Of a DNA stretch of 64,000 nt, positions 11,677-24,025 are shown one piece after another. Where the stretch lies: contig JAUDYN010000003.1 in assembly GCA_030407005.1 (NCBI GenBank), positions 3,286,001 through 3,350,000 on the forward strand, given 5' to 3'. The DNA comes from Desarmillaria ectypa (Eukaryota; Basidiomycota; Agaricomycetes; Agaricales; Physalacriaceae). Every line of letters starts with the position of its first letter. Positions within the stretch are counted from its first letter, which is position 1. The translations under genes were made by a program, and so were the position numbers. The notes under the pieces were generated by a model. That model was given only the letters and a program-made list of their open reading frames with translations. It did no database searches and was not told where the DNA came from.

Positions 11677-12902
11677 GGCTGGAGCTTCGGTTTGTCGCTG
11701 GGGTAAACAATCTCAGACATCGGTCAATATGTTCATCTTCACAATCCATGTTTAATACGCCTGTGATGTATACTAGAGTAGTGCTGCCTGTTGTAATTTC
11801 GTGTCCTTCCTGCACAATAAGGTACATTTCCCCAGGCAAAATGATGCAATGAGTACTCTTCAGATCATCAGGCTCGCTAAGGTCCCAAGGGGCGAAGTTC
11901 AGATGACGATCGCAACAGTGATAGGGATTTTATCAATACTAGCAGCCTTTTTTGGATGGGTTAGTACCACACAGTATCGTCACTGAATATAGAACTTCAG
12001 CACCTTTGACAGGGACCCGGGACCTGAGAAACAAAACATGGAAGATAACTTAACCTAGTCCACAGCGAGTCTTGTTGTTGCGTATTGGAAACCACTGTTC
12101 CTCACCATTCATATAAAAGCAGGGATAATACAAACTGTTTAACATGACGTGCTCATTGTGAAGAGCGATAATTCTTTGCCATAACAGACCAAAATAATAT
12201 ACAGGCACGGCAAGTTGCTTGGTCCAACTCAAAGTCCACTGTCAGCCTAGTGTCACTGTTTATGAGCCAGTATTTTCCAACCACATCACCTTGATGAGCT
12301 CTGCCGCGCGTTCCGCTATGATATATGTTGGAACCTGTGTATGACCAGCCGGCACGAAGGGCTGCAACGCAACCTCAGCATCAGCCTAAAAGCTAAAAAG
12401 AATGGATTCGGATAACCCACAAAAATAGATGCGTCAACAACGCCTAATACAACGCAAGTCGATATACTCATAAAGTTTCCAGTGTCTGGAATACCAGAGA
12501 CTGGTATGCTTCATGCATTCTACAAGGCTTGAGATCAGCTATACTCAAGCATCACTGAATAGGAACCTCATACTTTAGACCAGATCTTCTCTGAGTCGAA
12601 TGGCAATCCGTAGCATTTTCTCCTAATGATAGACAGTTTCATCTGCCAGCAAAGCTCAACATCATTCCGAGCAGAATCAAGGACCGCAGTGAAAGCATCC
12701 TAGTCCGCTTGACTGTCGCGTAGTGACTCACATAACCTGCCATTGGTCGAAGAGAATCAATAACTAATATTGATTCGTGTCCGATCTGTACTGGCACTTC
12801 TTCCTACGCTGAGCACGGTTTTGCGTGATGAAGCGATAATCACTCAAATGGGAAGTCAAGATCACTCTAAGTATCGTGGCTGGAGTTCAGTAGTCTAACT
12901 AA
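11677..12902. other. intergenic region between FunK1 and the DUS2 fragment
   Basis: About 1.2 kb with only short open frames (for example 11801-11986 plus, 12050-12232 minus) that show no domain or codon pattern I trust. It has no counterpart that I could find next to the right-hand copy. In the inversion reading it is the left breakpoint junction. I see no terminal repeats or target-site duplication that would mark a transposon. Confidence 0.4.
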
Positions 12903-13792
12903 CATAGAGAGGTAATGCACACGGTTGACATTTCTCGTCGCATGAAGAATAGCTTTGTCAACGGTTTCTGGTCCCCAAACTAAAGTAGCACCATGTTTCA
13001 GTGCGAATAAACCAGTGGGAACTGTAATTAATTATAAGTATATCCTCTAAATCATTGTTATAGGCGCGAACATACGAGCATCAGAGCGCACCATTGGTGC
13101 CAGAAAAACGCCGTCCTTGAAGTCGTCGGATATTAAATGCCCCATTTTTGCACGTTTTGCATTTCTGAGCGGAGATGTAGAGTGAGCTCGTCGTGACATG
13201 TTGAAGACGGTGAGGCCAACGCTCGTCCCTTTCATCATCAAGGAGGGAGAGTCAAATAATATTTGGCATCAACATTGAACACAGCCACTCACCGGATAAC
13301 GGACCGTATATCCTGACAGTTTTTCAAGTTGACCACCATCATCTCAAGTCGCACTTCTTGGTTAGAAACGCTAAGCTCATATTTCCATCGCCAATTCTCC
13401 ATTGAGATATAGATTATCTTTAATTTGACTTTTGTCAAACATGGGTAAGTCGTTGTGGTGGTCCCAGGACAATGTTCTTGGTCAACACTAAGCTTCTTGT
13501 CTTGACAAGGACACTAACGTCCAGTTCTCACTTCAAAGCATCTAAGAAGATGATGTTATCTTTAGCATACGGCCCGGTGAGCTACTAGAAGTTCCCAACG
13601 ATCTTTTGGACGCTCAGCTGTTCAGAACTTGAGCGAACTATCACCAATCTTCGCGATCATGAGATTGAATTTATTTGATCAGAAGTCTCATATTACTTCG
13701 AGCGGTCCGTGTCCAAGACCTCTGTGTTTATAATGAGAAGTCTGTCTATCTCAGCAGAGGACATCCACACGCTCGCAACATGCATCTGTCCA
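12903..13792 (-). pseudogene. truncated inverted copy of the DUS2 5' end and its upstream region
   Basis: On the minus strand this matches 38101-38971, with x + y = 51874 through the exon 1 region and a shift of about 19 nt farther out. It contains DUS2 exon 1 (ATG at 13199; MSRRAHSTSPLRNAKRAKMG, with the flavin-site motif FLAPMVRS), intron 1 and exon 2, and stops abruptly just inside intron 2 at about 12903. The rest of the enzyme is missing, so it cannot encode a working tRNA-dihydrouridine synthase. Exon 1 carries a few substitutions relative to the full gene (for example SDA where the parent has SGA). The upstream part of this copy runs into the start of the GH51 gene. Confidence 0.85.
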
Positions 13793-16738
13793 GCCCAGCG
13801 CTTGTCGTACTTTCTGCTCTCCCAGCTCTATCAACTTTAGTTGCTCCTAATGCTCTTAATCTGACGATTACGGCGAACCGTATCCATGAAATCCCATCAA
13901 CACTATACGGATTCATATGGGAAGTGCGTCACATTCATTCGTAGTTTTTGCTTATCAACATCGCTCGTGCAGGATGTAAACCATGGGTTCGTTCCGTCAT
14001 CAATCTTTCGAGCTCCTGACTGATCTACCCTGTTAGTGGGGATGGAGGTCTGTACGGTGAACTGCTGCAGAATAGGGCATTCCAAGGCGTTATCCCGGGC
14101 ACTCAAAATGCGTCAGCACATCCGACTTTCTGTCAATCCATAACTAACTGGTCTCCAGATTAAATGCATGGCAGTCGTACAACGGTGCACAGTTGTCAGT
14201 CACTTCTCAAACCAACGGCGTATCCTCTTCGCTACCGAACAGCTTGCAAGTCCAAATACCCAAAGTAATTTTTGGAGATATTGGGTTCGAAAATACTGGC
14301 TATTGGGGTAAGTAGGTTCTCCCAGCACGAATTACTTCGTGGTATAGCTTACGATCGTCTGCAAGGCATCAAGGTTCAAGCAGGATGGACTTATAAAGGA
14401 TCCTTCTATGTGAAATCAAGTAATTTCACTGGGTCTCTTACTGTGTCTCTAAAGTCTGCGCAAGGCACAATATATGCGTCAAAAACATTAGGCGGAGTAT
14501 CCTCGGAATGGCAAAAGCTTACCTTTGAATTACGGCCTGATGTCTCTGCCCCGAGTGATGACAACGTATTCAGCGTTGTCTTCGATGGAAGCAAAGCTAC
14601 GAGTCAGACTATATTCTTTGGCCTGTTCTCGCTGTTCCCACCGACTTTTAGAGGGCGTGAAAACGGTATGCGAGTTGATCTAGCAGAGGCCATAGCTGCC
14701 GCCCGTCCGTCCGTCGGGAGGTTTCCGGGAGGCAGTAATCTGGAGGTGCGCGCTATTGAGATATGGTCAACCTGGAGTTTCGTGCTGAGATTTTTTCAGG
14801 GAGAAAGCTTTGATACGCGCTGGAAATGGAACGAGACGATAGGACCGTCAGTATCAGTCTGGTATCTTCACTTCTTCAGCACTGATATGTGTTTTAGTCT
14901 TGAAGAACGCCCTGGTCGCATTGGCGATTGGGGTATATCTAACTTCTCGTATCTGATGCAATAATCCTGCTAACGTGCATTCCGCAGGTTATCCTAATAC
15001 AGATGGACTGGTAGGTCGCGCAGTTCCTGATGCATCAGATCGAGTTAAGCGTTTACAATCAGGGTCTTCTGGAGTACTTGAACTTTGCCGAGGACCTTGA
15101 TGCAGTAAGAGCTTCCATAAGCTTTATAATGACAATCGTATTGACCTCTTATCTGCTACAGGAACCCATCCTCGGTATGTGTTATTGATGAAGCATAATA
15201 ATCTGAGTCTTAAGACCTGTTTCGGAGGCATCTGGAGCGGGATCTCAACATCTAATTTCTCTGACCTTGCAACATGGCCGGTCGTACCTGAGGAGGACCT
15301 TCAACCATTCATAGACGAAGCTCTGAACGAGATTGAATTCATCGTTGGCGATGCGGAGACAAGTGTATGGGGACAGTTGCGAGCTAGTCTTGGGAGAACG
15401 GAACCCTACCAGCTCCGATTGATTGAATTGTACGTAGTCTCTCGGCCCGGTTTCTGTATTGTTTTGAATAACATTTGCAGAGGAAACGAGGACCAGGTAA
15501 GGAAGTTCCAAGGAGCTTGTATCGCTGGCTGTCTCATTTGGTGTAACGTTCGGTAGTTTCAACCAGAATCGTGAGTTCTATTGACTGGTGTTTCAAATAA
15601 CGGCTCTCACAATTGTTTCTCTCAGGTACGCTGGGTACCGCTGGAATTTGTTTGTCTCCAATATAGAAGAACGATATCCCGGACAATTTGAATTCATTGC
15701 GACGACGTACCCTTCTACAGAACTCAATCCGGCATATCTCAAGAGTGAGCTAATATTTCTATATGCCGTCCCAAACTCTGACCAGCGTAATTTCAAGTTG
15801 ATTTCCACGAATATGCCTATCCGAGTTGGTTCACAACCCACGCTTTCATGTTCGACGACTACCCACGTAACGGCACCAAATATTTTATTGGAGAGTATGC
15901 TGGTGCGTTGAACGCTTACGCCGTGCCTTGGTTTCCGGTGACAATGAACTAGTTACGTCGACAAATAGTTCCAACGTCCTAGGCACTATCTCCAATGGTC
16001 GCCTGCTCTACCCTACCCTTCGAGGCTCCGTTGCAGAAGCAGCATTTATGACTGGACTGGAAAGGAACTCCGATGTTGTCTTCGCTAGTGCTTGTATGCA
16101 AGTTTTAGTCTTCTCGAGACTACGATCTCACTCGGATATTCAGATGCACCATCGTTACAGCACATCAAGAATTATCAATGGACGCCAGACATCTTGACAT
16201 TTGACTCGAGCCGCGTTGTCAGGTCTACGTCTTATTATGTGGGACAGGTAGATTACTATTCGGCCTTCTCTCATTGGTGTTTCTCTTAAATATCGGTACA
16301 TGTAGATGTTCAGCATCAACCGAGGAACGCATGTTTTAGAGACGCTTCCCACGTCAACTAACGTAACAGAACCCTTATTCTGGGTGGCGAGCTACAACAA
16401 TGAAACCGAGGTTGTCTTCTTGAAGGTATGAAGTTCAGATATTCTCTCTTCTGATCTTAGTGATTGCCTTGAAGGTTGCAAATGCGGGTGACACTGACTT
16501 GGTAGCTCACATCTACTTGGATTTCTCCTTCGCGGCATTCGGTACCGCGATTTTCATTAGCACCCCCGCTCTAAGCCCCATTAGTGGGCAGTTCGATACG
16601 GCGAATACCATCGACGAGCCTGATCTTATTGTACCCGTTGCTTCGAGCTTCGCCATACCTGAGCTGGGGAGATTTAACTATACCTTCCCAGCTATGAGCG
16701 TAACCGTTGTCTCTCTACAAGCATCCGATGCACTTTGA
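13780..16738 (+). CDS. secreted GH51 alpha-L-arabinofuranosidase
   Basis: The enzyme removes arabinose side chains from arabinoxylan and arabinan outside the cell. The ATG at 13780 opens a signal peptide (MHLSSPALVVLSALPALSTL), followed by the GH51 start (HEIPSTLYGFIWE, then GGDGGLYGELLQNRAFQG). Further landmarks after splicing are ENTGYWG, VGRFPGGSNLEG, RPGRIGDWGYPNTDGLG, EPILGIWSG, the acid/base region LGNEDQF, YRWNLFVSNIEERYPGQF, IDFHEYAYPSWF and GEYAVTSTNSSN. The C-terminal all-beta domain ends at the TGA at 16736-16738. I count about 17 small exons, and every junction I checked restores the frame, so the gene looks intact. Its promoter and start codon lie at the edge of the duplicated DUS2 upstream segment. 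Confidence 0.88.
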
Positions 16739-17332
16739 TCGAGAGTGTTAGGGAATAACTACTACCAGTACGAGTCAACACTTACCTTCTAGATCAATTC
16801 TCCTTTCTGAGTAATAGTGCGAACGTTGTAGAACATTCTTTAACCTTCTTTACTTTTCCTCATCTCAAAACCCCCGCTCATCTACTAGTAGATTCCAGAA
16901 GGACTTCTCGAACATATATACTCTGTAATAGCTCACCTTGAAGTATCGAATTCACTTACTTTGAACATCCACTTAACCGTGTGAACCTAAATGCCAGTGA
17001 TCGGTTACGGCTAGCGCTTGCTTGCACCATTTCCCGTCCCTCTTGGTAATCAGAACTCAACTTGTTTAGATACTTTCTATACGAAGTCTACATCTATTTG
17101 AGTACTTTCTCACTCATACTTTAGATTCCAACTCTTGTAATCTCAACAGAGAGTTGTTCCTGATGAACAGTCGAAAGAAATCCAGTTCATTTTATGGAAT
17201 GAATGAATGATATATGTACTTATATGCTACAGTATGTACACACGAGTTGCACATGAAGCATTCTAACCATATGCAAAGGTTTAGCTCGGAAAAAGCTCGA
17301 CCGATGGCCTCTTTGTAAGTAAACAATAAATC
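16739..17332. other. convergent intergenic region between GH51 and GH128
   Basis: About 590 nt separate the 3' ends of two convergent glycoside hydrolase genes. It contains a small GAATGAAT repeat near 17200 and otherwise only short broken frames. It probably contains both polyadenylation regions. Confidence 0.4.
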
Positions 17333-18763
17333 TTAAGACAACAAAAGGTTGCCAACCGTCGAGAGTGATCCATCGCTGTTGTAGAGGCACGATCCGGTGC
17401 CTACGTAAGAAACAGCAGTTGCATCGGAGGAGGACATGAGTGAGGGCGACGTTGCGGAGAAGGGGAAGTATAAGATGACGTAGTCTTGAGAGTCCAGCCA
17501 GGAGAATGCCTATTATAGGTTTAGCTACACCTCTTGTACAATCGACTCGGTCTGCTCACCTCGGTAAAGAATGATGCCCTTGAGAGAAGAGCAGAAAAGA
17601 AGTAAATCGCTTATGATAAATCCAGATAACCGATACCTACTGTGCAGTCGCACCGCCGGACGGGTTCGTTAGGGCGAACTCGGTGATAACAATGTCGTAG
17701 CTCTGAGAATGTACCGTAAGTCGCCTATCTGCATAGTAATCGATAAGGACTAACGGGGAACTTGCCGTGGGCCTTCTCGATGTAGCTCTGGAAATCAGAA
17801 AAGCTCGAGCTGTAAGGTTTGTGCTGCGTAAGAGCATAACCGATTACGCGACGAACGAAACAAACTCACCCATACCAATGCTAAAGCCGTATGATTCAAT
17901 TTATACAGAAGAAGGCAGTAACGAAAGCTCCAAACATACCAGGTTAATGTAATCAGCATAACATTGACCAGCACACGCGCTGATCATTTGCGCAAGCCAG
18001 TCTAGACCTTGACCGGAAGAGGTGCTGGAGGTAACTGCGGGAAAGGCCTTCTTAATGGACTAAATTGCGCAGTTAACCTCTAGTCCAAGACTGTGTGCAA
18101 CTTTTTACACCTACCAACGGGTTGATGTAGGTAATGTACCAAGCCGCAGCATCACTGGCACTGATACCGGAAATGTCAGGCTCGTTCAGGGTGAATACGG
18201 CTAGCGTTGAAGGGTTGGGATCTTAGACGGCAGTACGAACAATTCCGGCAACCAAAAAGACGTACTAGCCCAGCCTTGAGCGGTATGTCGGAACGACAGT
18301 TCCGCAATGGGGCTTGAATCACAATCTATGCAACGCTGCATTCCAATAAATCCCAACCCTCCGTTACCATTGGTAGAAGGAGGGGCGTAAGTTTCCCAAT
18401 CATAGCTATGCTCGAGGTGAGATTGACGAATGCATGTAGTAAAATTTGACGGACATTGCGACAACCTGTATAAAGTAATTAGATTGGTTGGGAAGAACGC
18501 TCAAACCATGTTCACAGACCCACCTTCCCATTTCCGGTGTTGAACTTGCTAGGATCCCTGAGAAAAACAACGATGTAAGTTTAGGGACCTGCAGAGGGCA
18601 TCATTAACCATACAAGGGGCTGTTGTCTGTCGAGAAGGGAAAATGCTGTCAGGCATATTTCGATGGACTAATATTCGAACGCACAATAGGGCCACGCGAG
18701 GCCGCGTTTTCCAGCATGAACTGCGGAAACGAAGAGTGCGATGAACGACAAAGTAGAGAGCAT
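17333..18763 (-). CDS. secreted GH128-type beta-1,3-glucanase (Asl1-like)
   Basis: Reading the minus strand, the ATG at 18763-18761 gives a signal peptide (MLSTLSFIALFVSAVHA), then KRGLAWPYYNSPLDPSKFN, YDWETYAPPSTNGNGGLGF, TVFTLNEPDISG with the likely acid/base Glu, INLHWYG, VITEFALTNPSGGATAQ with the likely nucleophile Glu, and SWLDSQDYVILYFPF. It ends with TAA at 17335-17333. These are the hallmarks of GH128 endo-beta-1,3-glucanases, which remodel or attack fungal wall glucan. About ten introns are needed and each junction I traced keeps frame. Raw open frames look broken only because exons are short. It is convergent with GH51. Confidence 0.86.
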
Positions 18764-20016
18764 GATGGGTGTTAGTTAAAAAGAGTAGTAGAGAAGTCTT
18801 CGATGAGGTCGATGGATGAATGAGAGGAAGCTGGAGAGGAAAGCTGTTAGATTGTAAGTATTTAAGCTATGAGAGAAGTTGTAATGGCATCATATGAACC
18901 TAATGGTCCAGATAAACATATCATAATCGTAATCAATGGGTATTGCTACAGGGAGCAAGTTGAATGCGAAGTGGCGTATCCCGTTGACCAATAACGGGCA
19001 CAATAATGCTATCGGGATGTCCTAATGAGTCTCGACAGTCCAGCGTGCAAGAACGCCTGGGTATAGTCAGTATTTCTTAAGAGCTCGACCACTCAGTAAA
19101 CCCGAGATCAGACGGATCCCTGTCGGTTAAGCAGGCGACGGAGGAAAACCGGTTGAGAACCTTATGGTTGTGTACACCCGTGATTGAATTGATGGGTAGA
19201 GGGCACGCTCATTCAGGCTGCTGCTACGCAAGAATAGAGCACTTCAAGTTGCCCGGAACGTTGAAACGATAGGCCCAAATATCCACAGGAACAGAAAGTG
19301 ACTAGGTCATTTCCTTTCGTTTCATCCTCGAGCTGATGGATATTGCCGCAGTGCAGCAAAATCGTTCTTTCTCGATCTCTTCCAATTCTGGTCCGCGATG
19401 AAATAATGAAAAGGAAGGGTCTCAGGTACTGATCGAATCATTGACAACCGGGGCTTCGGTAAAAGAAAGGTTATGTGGAGCGGTGTATGAAACTGAGGCC
19501 GTGGAGAGATGCACTTACTGGAGATACTTGGGTCGTTCTATGCTGTAGCAAAGCCGCAGTGACCATATTTGACGTATTCATTTGCTCCCGTATTTAGCCG
19601 AGCTAGGCGAGCGAACGAGCATCAAGACTGGCCATGAAAGTATTGCTTCAAAGGTGCTGCGATCAAGAGCCAGCAACACAGCTAGGCATTGTGCCGTATG
19701 GCACACAGGCAGTGATTGATCTGTCTGCAACATCGTCAGGCTAGCGGCAACCCAACGACGTGTGATAAATACTTAGGCTAAATTAGAGCTGACAACCTTG
19801 TCGCTGTCTCAGGAATGGGTAAAAAGTGAGGTATCTAGTTTGTGAAAGCAGGACCTCATAAGCGGCAAGCTGCTAGCAGTAGCATAACACGTGAAAAAAA
19901 AGTTTCAGAAAAGGACAGCCCTGGCATTAGAAAGCGCATTGACGGGTATATTATACTCATCTGCTTTCCCAAGGATTCATTCAGCCCTAAAATTACAGGA
20001 ACCATGAGGTTGTTAC
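18764..20016. other. intergenic region upstream of GH128
   Basis: About 1.25 kb holding the GH128 promoter on one side and the 3' end of the DUF6533 gene on the other. Short frames have no recognisable features. GH128 probably starts transcription near 18800-18850, where a TTTAAGC-type AT-rich stretch is present. No repeat or RNA gene was found. Confidence 0.4.
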
Positions 20017-21794
20017 TTACAACGCCACAATCTCATTGAAGTTCCTCGTGATGTTTCGTAGTTCCATGGTATCATAATCATCGACATCCCTGGTCACCGT
20101 CTCCCGTCTAAATCGTATCTCAGTAGTCACTTCCGAAAGCTGTGACTCCCGTTCAAAAAAAGACATGTAGTGAGCCCGGCGAACAGATATTACCAATCTG
20201 TTGGCAAAGAGAGAAGAGATGACGAAGGCAAAGGGGGTCCCAAATTCATTGAGAGTGATCTGAGAATAGCATAGTCAGTAACAGTATTCCTGAGGTCCAG
20301 TATATCGAAATAGTCAGCGCACGCGGTTCCTAATCCAAAATATGAGATTCGTCAAGTATATCCCAAAAAGCCTACGATGCATGTAAGAAAAATATAATAA
20401 TAAAATATAAGCAGCAGGCACTACTTACACGAGGAAATAAATAACGGAGTTGCGTGTTAATTTCCGCATCAAGTTGCTACCTGACGCAGATGGTCGATGT
20501 AGCTACGCTTGTCGGAGTGCAAGAGAGAGTAAGATGCTCTCGATCATTAGGATAGCGATCCAGTAATACATGATCCAGTGGTGGTCAGGAGGGTCCGCGT
20601 CAGCGCATATGAACAAACCGGAAACTGGCTCGCTTGTGCCTATATAATGCTCTTAAGTACTCTTCAGCGACACAAGGTTAATTCACACCTATTGTTCCGG
20701 ATCCTGGCAGACCGGATATGAGGCCCATTGTCAGGCATTCTAGCGCGGTCAGTACGACCTAGGAATGTCAAGAACATGCGCGGAATGGAGGATAAGAATG
20801 AATCATACGAATAATCCGAGTATCTTGCATGAATTCCCGTACATGGCGTACAGCCGTAGTTCCAAGATGACTAGAATGTTCCGTTGAGTCCATGGAGATA
20901 AATCCGGGGATTTCTGTTTACCATGGGAAGTAATGACTTGTAAGCTAGCACCAGTATTCTGCCAATAAAAGAATGTGGTACCTAGACGGGCCGCCTTCGG
21001 ATCAAAAAACCGATGGAATATAAAAATGATGGGACGAACATCTGGGGAGACACCGGATCAAGGTCTTGTGCCATCGTAGTTAGTAAGGAAATACATACAG
21101 CTGCAAAGGAATCAGTGAGCCGCAGAAATCCCACCGAACTTGAGTCTCGACTGACATTCAAAGAAGGATGCGAATTGAGATAAACTGACAACAAAATTCA
21201 GGTTGTCAGCAGATTCAGGAACGCAAATGCACGTACTAACAGCATTTGACCTGCACATGGCTTTGTACTCAGTTACGGCCTCTTGACTGTCCGGAATACG
21301 CACACATTAAAGGCAACGCCGTAATATCGGCTCTGCATTCCCCAAGGGTGAGACATGCGAAGAATTCGGAGATGGATATTTTCACCCATAAGAACAATGT
21401 CTTCGCCAGAGACCATCGTCGTTGCTGTAAAATAAGAACGAGTAAGTAAAGGAAGGACGTAGGACCGTTTGAGACCGAAGATTATTGTACCCAGAAGAAA
21501 TCAACCTGATTAACAAAATCCGTTCAACAATTGATCCTTCTTGATGGTCAGTGAATGACGTGCCTCTGCTTCGAACTGAAGAACTGCATGGAAAAGAGTT
21601 TCGGTTAAGTACCAGCATGGTTGGCCATGGGTACAAGGTCCTTACAGTATTCGTATACAACCAGCGCTGCACATGCCACTGGTATGAAGCGCCATCGGCA
21701 CAGGAATCTCTGACCTAGAGAAGTATGGCCTACCGTAAGCGTTCTGCTCTGCTCTCGCCTCCACCCAATGCTCTGCGCCATCAAAAGATGGCAT
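20017..21794 (-). pseudogene. DUF6533-type multi-pass membrane protein gene with a premature stop
   Basis: The minus strand carries the usual pattern of these agaricomycete proteins: a first helix (FIPVACAALVVYEY), RRWSLAKTLFLW, LELRLYAMYGNS, VVLTALECLTMGLISGLPGS, IMYYWIAILMIESILLSLAL, GSNLMRKLTRNSVIYFL, FGIYLTNLIFWIRNRITLN, ending after TEIRFRRETV with TAA at 20019-20017. Seven-helix proteins of this kind have unknown function. In the exon coding LSLALRQA, the next codon is TAG (20505-20503), where related proteins as I recall them have Trp; the frame then continues with matching sequence on both sides. The first exons (21.4-21.8 kb) are hard to join in frame. Best read as a recent pseudogene or a null allele. 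Confidence 0.7.
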
Positions 21795-22158
21795 TCCAGA
21801 CGAAGGAGACTGCAAGAAGGGAAAGAAGAGCGTTTAGCAACGCATATAAGCAATAAGTTGGTATCCAACAGCAGGGTGCGTTGACCCTTAGTTACCTGGA
21901 AAAATTATGAAGTACAGCATCAGTAAGCATTGTTTAACCACCCCACCCCTCTCAATGATGCGCTTGCCGGCATCAGGGTTATTGGTCTCTACCCGACGCT
22001 GAAAGCGCGGCTGACTATCGGCATGTAGTTGCGAATGAGCGGCGCTTGCTCTCATTCCCGACAGAAAGGAGGATCGGCGTTTACTTGACAATCAGTACAC
22101 AATACGAATAGCATTACAGTCGGTCAGCATGGCCGTGGGCTAAATGTGATATACTTAT
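21795..22158. other. intergenic region between two minus-strand genes
   Basis: About 360 nt between the probable start of the DUF6533 gene and the 3' end of the glutamine synthetase-like gene. A 67-codon minus-strand frame (21888-22091) has no recognisable features. The DUF6533 promoter should lie here. Confidence 0.35.
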
Positions 22159-23804
22159 TCAATAGAATTCCACCATGCGCTTCAGCCTGTCTGACTCTTC
22201 CTTATCCTGTTCTAAACATTGTCCAAGCAGCTGAAGGGGAAAAATACCGATTAATTGATTATAGCCACTGGAGGCACCGGTCGAAACGAACCTTGTTCAC
22301 AGAGAGGTACTTGACCTTGAGCTCTTTGCCAAATATTTTGTCTGCAAGCTCCGAAGATGTAAATAATTCCCTAGCCGAGTCCCAATCCAAGGGCAGGCGG
22401 CTCGTGATACCGTGTGCCTCGCGCTCTTCCACACTCATTTGTGCAGCGGTCAGCGGTCCAGGGCAGTCTATTAGGGTCAACGCCTCCTGGTTCAAGATCG
22501 CAGTCGTTCCAGACGCCAAAACAAGAGCCAAAGCGAGGTATGGATTGCAGGTGCCATCGAGGAAACGAAGCTCAAAGTTGCGCGAAGATGGTGATTTGGG
22601 GTTGGTCAATCTGATAGGTGCCTCACGGTTTTCTGTACCCCAGCAAACGTAAGTTCCTCCAGACCAGACACCATCGACGACGCGCTTGTACGATGCTGGG
22701 GTAGGAAGAGTGACAGCAGCCATGGAAGGCATTTCCTTGAGTATTCCGGCAATGAAGGAAGACTCGGCGGAAGAAAGCACATCAGCGGTTTTTTTAGGCC
22801 CATTGATGGGGTGAACGGAAACATGAACGTGGGCAGAACTGCCCGCACTGTTCATGTAGACACGAGGAGCAAAAGTAGCTCGGAGTCCGTGCTTTACAGC
22901 CACGTTGATGATCGTTTCGCGGGTATAGACGAGCGCATCGGCCGCCTCCAATGGTTGCAAGGGTCCAGTGACAACCTCGTACTGGGATAGTGATTTTGGT
23001 TAGGTATTACTCAGGTCAATAAGCGAAGAGGTACAGACCTGACCAGGCGCCGCTTCAGGGTGGTACATTGTAACATCGACTCCAGCCTGGATCAAAGAAT
23101 CTGAAATTTCGCGAAGGACCTTGGTCTCGATACCTCCAGAAGGAAGGCCACCAGAGGCACTCCAATGATGATAGTTGACAGCCTCGACGGGATTCGTCGA
23201 CTTTAAGAGGATGAACTCGGTTTCAAAGCCGACGAGGAACTCGACGGCGGCGTCTTTCCTGGCTTGTCTGCAGAGAATGAGATTACGGCAGGTGTTAACA
23301 GATGATTACTTACTCAACGGCGCGGCGCAGGGTACCCCGAGGACAGACACTGACTTCAACGGTAGGCTGGCCATCCGCACCGGTAACAGGTGCCTTTTCC
23401 TGGAACCAACCCATAACGCTGGCCGTTCCCTCCTCATACGGGCAGAGCCTCAGGGTTGAAAGATCAATCACGTAAAGATATTCGCCCATAGGAATGAACT
23501 CGTCCGCCATGTTCAGATACACCAAGCCGAAGGCACACTTGACCATGGCGACGCTGGGTCGCTGGGATTTTAGCATTTTAAGGAAATGGTTGATGGGAAT
23601 AACCCTGTATCTAATAACGCTCGTGAGGTCGATCCATGTCAGTCGAACATAGGCTTGATGGGACCCGATTAGCCTGGAGTTCCCTAAGGACTGAACATGG
23701 CTCTTACCTATGCCCAAGCCTTTTAGATCTTCTACCTTGAGGGCCGTCGTAGTGGACACAGTAGATGGGGCATATTCGACGCCGTGACTGTAGTCAAGAG
23801 ACAT
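22159..23804 (-). CDS. glutamine synthetase-like enzyme (type I / FluG C-terminal type)
   Basis: Five exons on the minus strand (23804-23708, 23653-23314, 23267-23039, 22981-22292, 22230-22159) sum to 475 residues. The N-terminal beta-grasp part contains VRLTWIDLTSVIRYRVIP. The catalytic domain shows the metal-binding VGFETEF, then APRVYMNSAGSSAHVHVSV, the WGTENREAPIRL loop and FELRFLDGTCNPYLALALV. This resembles bacterial-type GSI and the C-terminal domain of fungal FluG more than the short eukaryotic GSII used for ammonia assimilation. It probably ligates an amine to glutamate or a similar acid, and the real substrate is unknown. No N-terminal amidohydrolase domain (as in full FluG) is present. 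Confidence 0.87.
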
Positions 23805-24025
23805 GATGGTGGTTCAGTTGACAAAACGAAATCAGCTCACTGGTGATGATATTGGACAGAACGCCACTGCCATTCTTACTGACGTAATCTCCCGATCAAT
23901 CGCAGAGAAATGAATGGACTCGACGATTGGCGCCATGAGACCTTGAGGGCCGGGCACCACGAATCGAATCGAGCCGAACTGGTATTTTAATTATGCAAAA
24001 TTATTTTATTTAAAAAATCATCGGT

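Noticed and set aside
15170..16200. GH51 gene looked frameshifted in the middle
   Set aside because: Several very short exons explain the frame changes; each checked junction restores the family motifs.
17333..18763. GH128 gene looked fragmented, as if a pseudogene
   Set aside because: All traced exon joins at GT-AG sites keep the frame and the two likely catalytic Glu motifs are present.
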